Counted from the first letter of the stretch, positions 1 to 7,405 are shown. The stretch is DNA of 40,676 bases from JBDUDK01 sp040002995 (GCA_040002995.1 JBDUDK010000018.1:1-40676); one strand, 5' to 3'. The notes: a model not told the origin generated them from the letters alone. Numbers and translations are program-made.

Positions 1-48
1 CCGTGGTACCCGACGATGGCGCGGCCGTGGTACCCGACGATGGCGCGG
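1..48. repeat. Two perfect tandem copies of a 24-bp unit
   Basis: Bases 1-24 and 25-48 are identical, and a third, diverging partial copy starts at 49. The unit length keeps the lipoprotein reading frame and encodes an eight-residue TTAAPSSG-type linker block. The array may continue past the left edge. Confidence 0.9.
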
Positions 49-139
49 CCGTGGTGGCGGTCGACGAGCTCTTGCTGCTGCCGCACGCTCCGAGAATGAG
101 CATGCCGACGGCTGCAACTCCGATCACTGAACGCTTCAT
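1..139 (-). CDS. Putative lipoprotein, N-terminal part only (cut by left window edge)
   Basis: The minus-strand ATG at 139 opens a protein beginning with MKRS, then a short hydrophobic stretch and a lipobox (LILGAC, Cys at about residue 20). This is the layout of a lipoprotein signal peptide, so the product is probably lipidated and held on the outer face of the membrane. The next residues are a Ser/Thr/Ala/Pro linker with two copies of TTAAPSSG, encoded by a 24-bp direct repeat. A purine-rich AAGGGGGGAA lies a few bases upstream of the ATG and fits a ribosome binding site. Only about 46 residues are visible, so the functional domain lies beyond the left edge and cannot be named. It follows the ApbE-type gene on the same strand after about 200 nt and may have its own promoter. 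Confidence 0.75.
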   Translation of the reverse strand, partial: MKRSVIGVAAVGMLILGACGSSKSSSTATTAAPSSGTTAAPSSGTT

Positions 140-302
140 ATGGTTCCCCCCTTGGTCTCGTGGATTACGGACGCTGCGGCCGGGCGTGCCGGCGCGCAGC
201 TCCGTTCCACCTTGATCCGCCACAGCGCCCCCAGGACAAGAGTGGCCCGCGGGAACGTACAGCGCCCCGCGGCAGAGGGCAAGGGTGTCAACCTCCCTGA
301 GA

Positions 303-321
303 TACGACTGTTTCAGTCGTA
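303..321 (-). terminator. Short hairpin after the ApbE-type gene
   Basis: TACGACTG, a TTT loop and CAGTCGTA form a perfect 8-bp stem, 22 nt beyond the ApbE-type stop codon. No T run follows on the minus strand. It is a plausible terminator for the leftward ApbE/Thr-rich unit. The rest of 140-342 shows no ORF or motif I would defend. Confidence 0.45.
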
Positions 322-342
322 ACGCGTGCGCAGAGCGAACTA

Positions 343-1269
343 CTACGCGCGGGCCCCTGATTCGGCCGCGAGGAAGCGGCTGAGGGGCCCGATCGTGTGC
401 GCGTTTTCGGGGCCGAGGAACAACACGCCGGCGGTGCCGAACGCCTCCAGAATGCGTGACGCGTCGGCACCCGCGACGAACGCGGCCTTCGTTTGCGCCT
501 CGGCCCACCACGCCTGCCCGGCGATCAACGTCACCGCGTCGACGCCCTTGTTTGTGGGCTGTCCCGTTGCGGGATCGACGAGGTGGTGCAGTTGCCGTCC
601 CGCACGGATCCAACGCCGCGTCAACCGTGTGCTGGTCGCCATGCCGTGATCGGTTAGTTGCACGAGGGCGACGACGTTGCCTTCGAAATAGGGATCAGCG
701 ATGCCCACGCGCCATCCGCGATCGTCGGGCGGCGCCCCCGCGACCCTCAGGTCGCCACCGAGGCTCACGCATGCGCCCTCGGCGCCGGCGTCGAGCAACA
801 TCTCGACGACGAGGTCGGCCGCGAGTCCCTTACCGAGACCGCCGGGGTCGAGGCCGACGCCTTTGGGCAGTCGGATCACCCGCAGGAGTGAGTCGAGCAG
901 AACATCGCGGCATCCCGGCGCGGGCTGCGCGCTCGGCACCGCGGGACCGTCGGCGCTGACGAGTTCGAACGTGCGGTCGTAACCGGAGTCGACGACCGAA
1001 CGCAGCACCGTCGGATCGAAGCGGCCGTTGGTCCAGCGCCATGCGGTCACGGCGCGGTCGACGAGCAAGAACGTGTCATGCGAGACGGCGACCGGCGCCC
1101 CTTCGGCCCGGTTAAGGCGGCTGATCTCGCTGTCGTCGAGAAAACGACTCCACCGGCGTTCTAGCTCGTCGACACGCGCGTGCCCCCGCTCCGCCAGACC
1201 AGGCGCGCCACCGACAACAATCACCTCGCACGCGGTGCCCATCGCCCGGAACTGGGCGGTGGAAGCCAC
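343..1269 (-). CDS. apbE: ApbE-family FAD:protein FMN transferase
   Basis: The 308-residue product matches the ApbE family, which uses FAD to attach FMN to Thr (or Ser) of target redox proteins. The N-terminus has the usual FRAMGT strand. Mid-protein are DPGGLGKGLAAD and SLGGDLR, which correspond to the conserved flavin-binding segments. Near the C-terminus are HHLVDPATG and AEAQTKAAF; the Glu/Thr pair takes the place of the Asp/Thr of the ADALAT metal site, a change I believe is common in actinobacterial members. I chose the GTG at 1269, 2 nt after the stop of the Thr-rich gene, because the FRAMGT strand follows closely. No signal peptide is visible, so the enzyme should be cytoplasmic. No FMN_bind-domain partner is in view. 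The frame stays open upstream across the low-complexity Thr-rich gene, but that extension is not protein-like. Confidence 0.85.
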   Translation of the reverse strand: MASTAQFRAMGTACEVIVVGGAPGLAERGHARVDELERRWSRFLDDSEISRLNRAEGAPVAVSHDTFLLVDRAVTAWRWTNGRFDPTVLRSVVDSGYDRTFELVSADGPAVPSAQPAPGCRDVLLDSLLRVIRLPKGVGLDPGGLGKGLAADLVVEMLLDAGAEGACVSLGGDLRVAGAPPDDRGWRVGIADPYFEGNVVALVQLTDHGMATSTRLTRRWIRAGRQLHHLVDPATGQPTNKGVDAVTLIAGQAWWAEAQTKAAFVAGADASRILEAFGTAGVLFLGPENAHTIGPLSRFLAAESGARA

Positions 1270-1271
1270 GA

Positions 1272-2303
1272 TCAGTTGAAGGTCGCGGCAGCCGACGTCG
1301 AGACGGCACCGACTGCGCCTGTCGAACTCACCGGCGTGCCCGCGGTGCCCTTGATCATGCTGCCGCTCGAAATCACCACAGCGCCGGTTGTCGCCGCGGG
1401 CACCGATCCCGTGCACGTGAACGTCCCGGTCGTGCTGGGGTTCTGAATCTCTGAAGGCGAACACGACAGGTACGACGGTTTCGACGACGGGTTGAGATAT
1501 CCGGGGAGGACGCCGGTGGTCGTCAAATTGATCGTCAGCGTGATCGACGCGGGCGTCGCAGCGTCGTTCGAGATCGACGTGCTGAGCTGAATCGGGTTGC
1601 CGATCGCGGTCGCGAGAAAGCTCTGCGACAAGCGGATCGAGGCGGCGGCGCGAGTGGTCGTGGTGGTGGCCGTCGAGGTCGTGGTGGCGCGGGTGGTCGT
1701 CGTCGTCGCGCCGGCCGTGGTCGTGGTGGCGGCCGCAGTCGTGGTGGTCGTGGGACGGCTCGTCGTTGTGGCCCGGCTCGTGGTCGTCGTCGGTCGAGTC
1801 GTGGTGAACGGTCGCGTTGTCGAGGTCCCTCGCGTGGTCGACGTCGTGCCGCGCGTGGTCGGCGCAAATCCGCCGGTGGTCGTCGTCGCGCGGGTGGTCG
1901 ATGTCGACCCACCGGACAGCGACCGCGTGGTGACCGTGGTCGGATCGTCGGACGTGGTGCTGGAATCGCCATCGTCTGAGCGGCGACTGTCGTCGCCCGA
2001 ACCCGACGAGCCGGTGCTCGTCGTCACGCCATGGCGCTCCGTCTCCGGCGTTTTGCCTCCGCTGTCGTCGCCACCGTTGGCGCGCTGCCCGCGATGGGCA
2101 TCGATCGCCCGAGAGAACCAGAGGCTGGCGGAACGGGTGTCGTGCTCGTGGTCGGGTGTGCGGTCCGAATCGTTGTCGGGGCCTGCGGTCTTGACGCTCG
2201 TGTGGCCCTGGCGCATGGCCGCCTGCGCCGCCATGATCGATGGGCCCGCTACAACCGCGAGCGCACTCGTCGACAGCACAACCCTTTTCAGGGGAAACGG
2301 CAT
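1272..2303 (-). CDS. Secreted Thr-rich protein with C-terminal beta-sandwich-like domain
   Basis: The 343-residue product starts with a signal peptide (MPFPLKRVVLSTSALAVVAG, then AQA), so it is probably exported by Sec. Residues of about 60-110 are polar. About 110-225 is a low-complexity TTTTR/TTTS tract. The last 115 or so residues (from AASIRLSQSF) look like an Ig-like or DUF11-type beta sandwich with a Cys pair (LSCSPSE and FTCTGS). The start has a GAGGGGG purine tract about 6 nt upstream. The stop is 2 nt before the ApbE-type GTG, so the two are almost certainly co-transcribed. The Thr tract may act as a wall-spanning, possibly glycosylated stalk. I do not recognise a named family. Its link with the flavin transferase could mean it is a substrate, but a cytoplasmic ApbE would have to act before export, so this remains open. 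Confidence 0.75.
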   Translation of the reverse strand: MPFPLKRVVLSTSALAVVAGPSIMAAQAAMRQGHTSVKTAGPDNDSDRTPDHEHDTRSASLWFSRAIDAHRGQRANGGDDSGGKTPETERHGVTTSTGSSGSGDDSRRSDDGDSSTTSDDPTTVTTRSLSGGSTSTTRATTTTGGFAPTTRGTTSTTRGTSTTRPFTTTRPTTTTSRATTTSRPTTTTTAAATTTTAGATTTTTRATTTSTATTTTTRAAASIRLSQSFLATAIGNPIQLSTSISNDAATPASITLTINLTTTGVLPGYLNPSSKPSYLSCSPSEIQNPSTTGTFTCTGSVPAATTGAVVISSGSMIKGTAGTPVSSTGAVGAVSTSAAATFN

Positions 2304-2458
2304 GTCTGAACCCCCTCGTCATCCACGAGGCCACCCTCCCCGCGCGAATGTGACGATCCGGTATCGACGACGGCTTTGGAACGCTTGAGTCAATGAAGTC
2401 CGGCGCTGGTAAGGGTTTGTCCAAGTCCGCAAGATGGGCCGGTCGGAAGCGGCGCAGT

Positions 2459-2464
2459 TAGCGT
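2459..2464 (+). promoter_or_regulatory. TAnnnT -10 box (TAGCGT) for the EamA gene
   Basis: TAGCGT lies 9 nt before the ATG, and no ribosome binding site is visible. This fits a leaderless transcript starting at or near the start codon. No good -35 was found. Confidence 0.5.
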
Positions 2465-2473
2465 CCGTGCCTC

Positions 2474-3376
2474 ATGAGTCAGAAGCGGCTGCTGTATACC
2501 TCGGTGGGCACGCGTGCCGGCGCGTTCGGTCCCAACGAATGGGCGCTCACGATCGCGTGCGGACTGATTTGGGGCGCGTCGTTCCTCTGGATCGCCGTTG
2601 GTCTCGAATCGTTCGCCCCCAACTTCATCACCTGGCTGCGCATCGCGGCCGGTCTCGCCGCCGTCTCCTGCATGCCCTCGAGTTGGAAGCCGATCGAGCG
2701 CCGCGACTGGCCCGCCATCGTCTTCCTCGGCATCTTCTATATGGCGTTTCCGCTCGCGATGTTCCCAATCGCGGAACGCCACGTGAGCTCCTCGGTCGCG
2801 GGCATGCTGAACGGCGCCACGCCCCTGTTCGTCGCGATGGTCGCGGCGATCATGTTGCGCCGGCTACCTCGACGGCAGCAGGCGATCGGGGTCTTCATCG
2901 GCTTCATCGGGGTCGTACTCATCGCCCTGCCGTCATTGGGCGAGGGGTCGAGCTCTTCGACCGGCGTCGGCCTCATCCTGATCGCGCTTGTTTCGTACGG
3001 CGTGTCGGTCAACGTGATCGTGCCCCTGCAGCACCGCTATGGCTCGCTGCCCGTGCTCTGGCGGCTACAGATCGTCGCGTTCGTCTTGATGGTGCCGTTC
3101 GGGGTAGCCGGCCTCGGTGACAGCTCGTTCGAGTGGCGACCGTTCTTAGCCGTCCTCGCCCTGGGTGTCCTCGGCACCGGGGTCGCGTACGCGTTCGCGA
3201 CGACGCTGGGGGGCCGGGTTGGCGGGACGCGTGCGTCATTGATTACATACCTGATTCCCGTCGTGTCGATCGTCGTCGGTCGGATTTTCCGGGGCGATCG
3301 CATCGCCGTTTTGGCGGGTGTAGGCACCGTGGTGGTGTTGGCCGGCGCCTGGATCGCGAGCCGCGCCGAGCAGTGA
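2474..3376 (+). CDS. EamA/DMT-family membrane transporter
   Basis: The 300-residue product has about ten hydrophobic segments arranged as two EamA repeats: the first from about residue 22 (ALTIACGLIWGASFLWIAVG) to 140, the second from about 160 (GLILIALVSYGVSVNVIV) to the C-terminus. The drug/metabolite transporter superfamily exports or takes up small metabolites across the cytoplasmic membrane, and the substrate cannot be told from sequence. The length matches the family. The ATG is preceded by a TAnnnT box rather than a ribosome binding site. It diverges from the Thr-rich/ApbE unit across about 170 nt that otherwise show nothing convincing. A hairpin with a short T run follows the stop, so the gene is probably monocistronic. 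Confidence 0.9.
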   Translation: MSQKRLLYTSVGTRAGAFGPNEWALTIACGLIWGASFLWIAVGLESFAPNFITWLRIAAGLAAVSCMPSSWKPIERRDWPAIVFLGIFYMAFPLAMFPIAERHVSSSVAGMLNGATPLFVAMVAAIMLRRLPRRQQAIGVFIGFIGVVLIALPSLGEGSSSSTGVGLILIALVSYGVSVNVIVPLQHRYGSLPVLWRLQIVAFVLMVPFGVAGLGDSSFEWRPFLAVLALGVLGTGVAYAFATTLGGRVGGTRASLITYLIPVVSIVVGRIFRGDRIAVLAGVGTVVVLAGAWIASRAEQ

Positions 3377-3381
3377 GTTTT

Positions 3382-3440
3382 GGCGCTCTCAAGATCCGCT
3401 CGCAGCCCTCACGTTCGCGCTGAGAGTGCCGAATCTTTTT
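3382..3440 (+). terminator. Inverted repeat with T run after the EamA gene
   Basis: GGCGCTCTCA (3382-3391) pairs with TGAGAGTGCC (3421-3430) with one G-T wobble. A run of five T follows at 3436-3440. The 29-nt loop is long, so this is a probable rather than a textbook intrinsic terminator. Confidence 0.4.
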
Positions 3441-3484
3441 CTGACCGCCACAGAAGGTGGCGATCTACCCCCCGTACGAGGAAC

Positions 3485-3946
3485 ATGACGCGACTACCTG
3501 AGTTTTCGCTCACGCTGTGGCGCCAACGGCGCCTCCTCGACGGCCTCATTTACCGCCTTGAGGTGCACGAGCTGTTGCTGGCCAACGGCCGTCATCGCTG
3601 GCTGCCCAATGCGACCCGCGAGCTCGAGGCGATCATCGCCAAGATCCGCCGCCACGAGCTGGTGCGCGCCCTGCAGGCCAGCCAGGTCGGCGAGGAGCTG
3701 AGGCTGGGTCCCGAACCGACCTTGCGGGAGATCACCGACGCCGCGCCGGCGCCGTGGGGCGACATTCTGCGTGAACACCACGTCGCCCTGCTCGGCCTGG
3801 CCGGCCAGGTCGCCGAGCTAGCCGACATGCTCCGCGACGAGCTCATGACGTCGTCGCGCGGGATCGCTGACTTCTTGAACACCATCGCCCCTCCCAGTAA
3901 CGGGGACGGGCCGCTCACCGACGTCGACCTGCGGAGTGATGTGTGA
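3485..3946 (+). CDS. FlgN-like flagellar export chaperone
   Basis: The 153-residue product is predicted to be mostly helical, with the heptad-like Leu spacing and short conserved blocks of FlgN proteins: an N-terminal helix (LWRQRRLLDGLIYRLEVHEL), a central TLREI segment and a C-terminal helix. FlgN binds the hook-filament junction proteins FlgK and FlgL in the cytoplasm and delivers them to the flagellar export gate. I chose the ATG at 3485 because GAGGA lies about 5 nt upstream; an upstream ATG at 3380 adds a basic, non-conserved extension. The gene overlaps a 56-residue ORF by one base and faces a FliA/WhiG-family sigma gene, which supports a flagellar role. No other flagellar gene is in the window. 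Similarity is by helical pattern, so the family call is moderate. Confidence 0.65.
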   Translation: MTRLPEFSLTLWRQRRLLDGLIYRLEVHELLLANGRHRWLPNATRELEAIIAKIRRHELVRALQASQVGEELRLGPEPTLREITDAAPAPWGDILREHHVALLGLAGQVAELADMLRDELMTSSRGIADFLNTIAPPSNGDGPLTDVDLRSDV

Positions 3947-4116
3947 TGGCACCCGATCCGGAGGATCAACCAGAGACCCTGGCCGACGCGCTCGGTCCGG
4001 CGCTCGACCTCGAGGCCGAAATCGCCGCGTTGATCGAGCAGGAGGACGCCTGCCTGACCTCGCTCGAGCTCGCGGAACGCCTCCCCCCGCCCTCCCTCGA
4101 CGACTTCCTCAGCTAG
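3946..4116 (+). CDS. Small acidic protein (56 residues) coupled to the FlgN-like gene
   Basis: The ATG at 3946 overlaps the FlgN-like stop codon as TGATG, the arrangement expected for translational coupling. The product starts MAPDPEDQPET and ends SLDDFLS. It has 15 Asp/Glu against a single Arg, one Cys, and a likely central helix (DLEAEIAALIEQEDAC). No signal peptide or membrane segment is present. I do not recognise a family. Its position invites comparison with FlgM, the anti-sigma often encoded beside flgN, but the FlgM C-terminal motif is absent. Codon choice, with G/C in nearly every third position, supports real coding. Confidence 0.6.
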   Translation: MAPDPEDQPETLADALGPALDLEAEIAALIEQEDACLTSLELAERLPPPSLDDFLS

Positions 4117-4132
4117 TCCGCGCCCGACCCGA

Positions 4133-4191
4133 TTCACCCTCAGAGGGTGAAAAGTGACGGAATCCGCTCCTATTCACCCTCTGAGGACGAA
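4133..4191. repeat. Two palindromic repeats with exact 40-bp spacing
   Basis: TTCACCCTCAGAGGGTGAA (4133-4151) is a perfect palindrome. The second copy (4173-4191) is TTCACCCTCTGAGGACGAA, with two changes in the right arm. Both are followed by AGTGACG, so the repeated unit is about 27 bp with a 40-bp period. They lie between the convergent 3' ends of the FlgN-like operon and the sigma gene. They could be terminators, paired operators or REP-like elements. The rest of 4117-4310 shows nothing else convincing. Confidence 0.7.
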
Positions 4192-4310
4192 TAGTGACGC
4201 GTGGTAGCGGCGCGACGGTGGCCCGGCGGCTGGTTGGAGTTGGCGCCGGTCCCAGTGGAGACCGATCCGCCATTGTCAGTCGCCACTGGGATACCGGCAG
4301 AACCCAATCG

Positions 4311-5279
4311 TCAGGCCAGCGCCTTGACGCGGTCGGCAACGGGCACTTCGTTCGTCTCGTCGAGCCGGTCTTTCCAGTTCGACTTCTCGCCGATCGCTGT
4401 GGCGTACCCGGCCTTGCGGCGGGCAACGCGTCCACGCGGGTCAACGGAGCGCTCGCCGTCGCGGTACTGGCAGTCGATGCCCTCGCGCAACATGATCAGA
4501 GCCTCGGAGCGGAGCTGGCTGATGCGGCTCTCGGTCACGTCGAGGAAGCGAGCGAGCTCCTCCGACGTCCGGCTCTCCAGGAAATAGCCGACGATCACGA
4601 CACGGTGACGCTCGGGCAGCAGCTCGACGGCGTCACGGAGATAGCCGCGCATCTCGCGGGCCTCGAGCTCCTCTGAGGGCTCGAGGGCTGTGCGGTCGTG
4701 GAGGACGTCGCCGAGGCTGAGATCGTCACGCTCTCCACCCAGCTGGTAATCGAGGGCAAGGACGACGGCCCGAAACACGCGATCGCGGAGCTTCGACAGG
4801 TCGTCGCGGGAGCAGCCAACGGCCTCGGCGAGTTCTTCGCGAGTAGGCAGGCGGCCGAGCTGGCTGGCGAGCTCTTGCTCGGTGGAATCGGCCCGGCGCG
4901 ACAGGGCCCGCACGGAGCGGGGCGCCCAGTCGGCGGCGCGGACGGTGTCGAGGATGGCGCCACGAATGCGGCGGGCCGCGAAACGATCGAAGGGCACACC
5001 CAGCGCAGGATCGAACCGGCGAGCCGCTTCGACGAGACCAAGAACACCCGCCCGCACCAGCTCGCCCCGGTCGACGTGCCTCGGGTAGTTGACGGCAACC
5101 TGGACCACGATCTGCTCGACGAGTCCGAGATGGTTCTCGACCTCGGCCATCGCTGCCGGCGGCTCCTCAACGGGCGCCCGCTTGGCGGTCGCTCCCGGCG
5201 CTCGCGGCGCCGGTGCTTTGATGGTTTCGTCCTTCGGCGCCAATGCCTTGGTCGCCCGAGTCTTCGCCTTGACGGTCAT
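4311..5279 (-). CDS. FliA/WhiG-family sigma factor
   Basis: The product is a sigma-70 family protein of the FliA/WhiG/SigB type, about 322 residues from the start chosen here. After a basic, Ala/Pro-rich N-terminal stretch come region 2 (from NHLGLVEQIVVQVAV through FDPALGVPFDRFAARRIRGA and the typical DWAPRSVRAL), region 3 (LPTREELAEAVGCS) and region 4 (LLPERHRVVIVGYFLESR, then a helix-turn-helix ending in VTESRISQLRSEAL). About 55 residues beyond region 4 form a polar tail not usual for the family. It should direct RNA polymerase to flagellar or differentiation promoters. I chose the ATG at 5279 because GAGGGGG lies about 11 nt upstream; the frame stays open to an ATG at 5393, which would add 38 residues without a visible ribosome binding site. 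The convergent FlgN-like gene supports a flagellar sigma. No anti-sigma gene was recognised. Confidence 0.85.
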   Translation of the reverse strand: MTVKAKTRATKALAPKDETIKAPAPRAPGATAKRAPVEEPPAAMAEVENHLGLVEQIVVQVAVNYPRHVDRGELVRAGVLGLVEAARRFDPALGVPFDRFAARRIRGAILDTVRAADWAPRSVRALSRRADSTEQELASQLGRLPTREELAEAVGCSRDDLSKLRDRVFRAVVLALDYQLGGERDDLSLGDVLHDRTALEPSEELEAREMRGYLRDAVELLPERHRVVIVGYFLESRTSEELARFLDVTESRISQLRSEALIMLREGIDCQYRDGERSVDPRGRVARRKAGYATAIGEKSNWKDRLDETNEVPVADRVKALA

Positions 5280-5386
5280 GTCGCCCAGATCCCCCTCGTT
5301 GAATTCGCCAATCGCCTGAGCCACGTATCGGGCGGCGGGAGTCCGCGACTTGAGCGCCTTGACGAAAAGAATCAAGAAAGACATTG

Positions 5387-5416
5387 TTGACAAGATCAGT
5401 CGGGAATCGAGAGAAT
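5387..5416 (+). promoter_or_regulatory. Possible sigma-70 promoter for the peroxiredoxin gene
   Basis: TTGACA (5387-5392) is followed after 18 nt by GAGAAT (5411-5416), about 50 nt before the peroxiredoxin ATG. The -35 is perfect but the -10 is weak. If the sigma gene starts at the upstream ATG (5393), the -35 overlaps that start. Confidence 0.35.
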
Positions 5417-5465
5417 GCCCGGCCGTTCGACAACGACCTCCCGAAACCCCAATTAGGAGACACCC

Positions 5466-6101
5466 ATGGCCATCCGCTTAGGCGACATCGCCCCGGACTT
5501 CACCGCCGACACGACCCAAGGCACGATCTCGTTCCACGAGTGGTTGGGCGACAGCTGGGGCGTGCTCTTCTCGCACCCCAAAGACTTCACCCCGGTCTGC
5601 ACGACCGAGCTCGGTTACGTGGCGAAGATCAAGCCAGACTTCGACAAGCGCAACGTCAAGGTCATCGGGCTCTCCGTCGATCCCGTCGACTCGCACGTGA
5701 AGTGGGAGCAGGACATCAAAGAGACGCAGGGCACCGCGGTGAACTTCCCGATGATCGGCGATCCCGATCGCAAGGTGTCCGATCTCTACGACATGGTCCA
5801 TCCGAACGCGAACGACACGCTCACGGTGCGTTCCGTCTTCATCATCGGGCCCGACAAGAAGGTGAAGCTCACCCTCACCTACCCGGCTTCCACGGGACGC
5901 AACTTCGACGAGATTCTTCGCGTGATCGATTCGCTGCAGCTCACCGCCAAGTATTCGGTGGCGACGCCGGCCAACTGGAAAGACGGCGAGGACGTCATCA
6001 TCGGCGGGGCGGTCAGCGACGAAGACGCCAAAGCCAAGTTCCCGAACGGCTGGAAAGCCGTAAAGCCCTACATCCGCGTGGTACCTCAGCCCGGAAAATA
6101 A
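5466..6101 (+). CDS. 1-Cys peroxiredoxin (Prx6 type)
   Basis: The 211-residue product has the peroxiredoxin active site HPKDFTPVCTTELG, with the peroxidatic Cys at residue 45. I see no second Cys, so it is a 1-Cys enzyme that needs an external thiol for recycling. It reduces hydrogen peroxide and organic hydroperoxides in the cytoplasm. The length and long C-terminal arm (from about residue 150, with PANWKDGEDVIIGG and VKPYIRVVPQP) are typical of the Prx6 subfamily. AGGAG 8 nt before the ATG is one of the clearest ribosome binding sites in the window, in contrast to the leaderless-looking neighbours. It diverges from the sigma gene and is followed after a short gap by an MFS gene with its own -10 box. 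Confidence 0.93.
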   Translation: MAIRLGDIAPDFTADTTQGTISFHEWLGDSWGVLFSHPKDFTPVCTTELGYVAKIKPDFDKRNVKVIGLSVDPVDSHVKWEQDIKETQGTAVNFPMIGDPDRKVSDLYDMVHPNANDTLTVRSVFIIGPDKKVKLTLTYPASTGRNFDEILRVIDSLQLTAKYSVATPANWKDGEDVIIGGAVSDEDAKAKFPNGWKAVKPYIRVVPQPGK

Positions 6102-6142
6102 GCACAGCAAGTAGGTCACAAAGCGGCCGCGCGTCACACAAC

Positions 6143-6148
6143 TAGGGT
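6143..6148 (+). promoter_or_regulatory. TAnnnT -10 box (TAGGGT) for the MFS gene
   Basis: TAGGGT lies 10 nt before the ATG at 6159 and overlaps an alternative GTG at 6147. If this is the -10, the GTG cannot be the start, and transcription would begin at about the ATG. Confidence 0.45.
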
Positions 6149-6158
6149 GCGAACCCGC

Positions 6159-7400
6159 ATGGCCGAGTCGAGAGTTGCCGTGTTGCGCGACCGCTCGACG
6201 GTGATGCTCTTCGCCGCTGTCTTCGCGTCGACAATGGCGTCGCTATGCCAGGCCACCGCGCTCGGCAAGCAGGTCTACGACCTCACCGGACGCGAGCTCG
6301 ACCTCGGTCTGCTCGGCCTCGCCGAGTTCGCGCCGGCCGCGCTACTCGTGACGGTCACCGGCCATGTCGCCGACAAGTACGACCGGCGGCGAGTTGTGGC
6401 CGCGGGCCTCATGGGCGAGTTGGTGTGCGGCATCCTGCTCGCCGTCTACGCGGCCTCGAATCCCACGTCAGTGAAACCGATCTTTGTCTTGGTGATCGCG
6501 TTCGGCGTCGCTCGCGCTTTCGTCGCGCCCGCTATCCGTTCGCTGCCCGCCGACGTGTCGACCCCGGCGACGTTTCCGCAAGTTGTCGCGATCAACGCCA
6601 CGATGTGGCAGGGCGCGATCATCACGGGACCGGTGCTCGCTGGCTTCCTCTACGCGGTCGACCCAAGTTGGGCGTTCGTGGCCACCGCCGTCCTCATCGG
6701 GATTGCCGTCGTGGCCGTGAGCGGCGTCGTCCCCGCCACGCGCCGCGTGCACATCCCAAGTACCGAGACTGGCCTCCGTCAGGCGTTCGAGGGTCTGCGT
6801 GTCATCCGATCGAACGCCATCCTGCTCGGCGCGATCTCGCTCGATCTCTTCGCGGTGCTCTTCGGGGGCGCGGTCGCGCTGCTGCCCGCGATCGCCGAGA
6901 AACAGCTCCACGTCGGCGCCATCGGGCTCGGCTGGCTGCGGGCCGCGGCCGGTATCGGGGCCGCGCTGACGTCGATCGCACTCGCCGCCCGACCGCTCAC
7001 ACGGCGCGTCGGCCCCACGTTGTTCACCGTGGTCGCGATCTTCGGCGCGTTCACGATCGTGCTCGGTGTCACCCACTCCTATGCGCTCGCGTTCGTCGCC
7101 CTCGCGGTGCTGAGCGGGGCCGACGCGGTGAGCGTGTTCATCCGGGCCACGCTCGTGCCGCTCGCCACCCCGCCGTCTCTGCGGGGACGCGTACTCGCCG
7201 TCGAGAACGTGTTCATCGGCGGCTCGAATGAGCTGGGCGCGTTCGAGTCGGGCGTCGCCGGTCAGGTCCTGGGCATCAGCGGCGCGGTTGTGCTCGGTGG
7301 CGCGGCCACCCTTGCGATCGCCGGGCTCTGGGCACGGATGTTTCCCGCGTTACGGCGCGTCGACCACTTCGACGAGATCGAGCGGCCCGACCCGAGCTGA
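6159..7400 (+). CDS. MFS transporter of the EntS-like group
   Basis: The product of about 413 residues has twelve hydrophobic segments in two halves. The loop between segments 2 and 3 carries the MFS motif GHVADKYDRRRVV. The overall shape resembles EntS-type and other short MFS exporters, which move small molecules such as siderophores out of the cell by proton antiport. The substrate cannot be read from the sequence. I chose the ATG at 6159 over the GTG at 6147 because the latter overlaps the likely -10 box. The gene ends 5 nt before the convergent NadR-like gene. It follows the peroxiredoxin gene on the same strand but probably has its own promoter. Confidence 0.88.
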   Translation: MAESRVAVLRDRSTVMLFAAVFASTMASLCQATALGKQVYDLTGRELDLGLLGLAEFAPAALLVTVTGHVADKYDRRRVVAAGLMGELVCGILLAVYAASNPTSVKPIFVLVIAFGVARAFVAPAIRSLPADVSTPATFPQVVAINATMWQGAIITGPVLAGFLYAVDPSWAFVATAVLIGIAVVAVSGVVPATRRVHIPSTETGLRQAFEGLRVIRSNAILLGAISLDLFAVLFGGAVALLPAIAEKQLHVGAIGLGWLRAAAGIGAALTSIALAARPLTRRVGPTLFTVVAIFGAFTIVLGVTHSYALAFVALAVLSGADAVSVFIRATLVPLATPPSLRGRVLAVENVFIGGSNELGAFESGVAGQVLGISGAVVLGGAATLAIAGLWARMFPALRRVDHFDEIERPDPS

Positions 7401-7405
7401 ACTCG

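Noticed and set aside
1600..1975. A minisatellite or origin-like repeat region
   Set aside because: The repeats follow the reading frame and encode Thr-rich protein sequence, so they are coding low complexity.
343..2424. One continuous minus-strand open frame of about 690 codons joining the Thr-rich region to the ApbE-type gene
   Set aside because: The first 385 codons are a His/Arg/Asp-rich misreading of the low-complexity Thr-rich gene. The signal peptide and ordered repeats are in the other frame.
3946..4116. Naming the small acidic ORF FlgM
   Set aside because: The C-terminal sigma-28 binding motif of FlgM is absent. Only position and size suggest it.
5280..5393. Upstream ATG (5393) as start of the sigma gene
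   Set aside because: It adds 38 residues without family similarity and has no ribosome binding site. The ATG at 5279 has a purine-rich tract upstream. This is a preference, not proof.
6147..6158. GTG start for the MFS gene
   Set aside because: It overlaps the likely -10 box TAGGGT. The ATG at 6159 fits better with the other leaderless starts.
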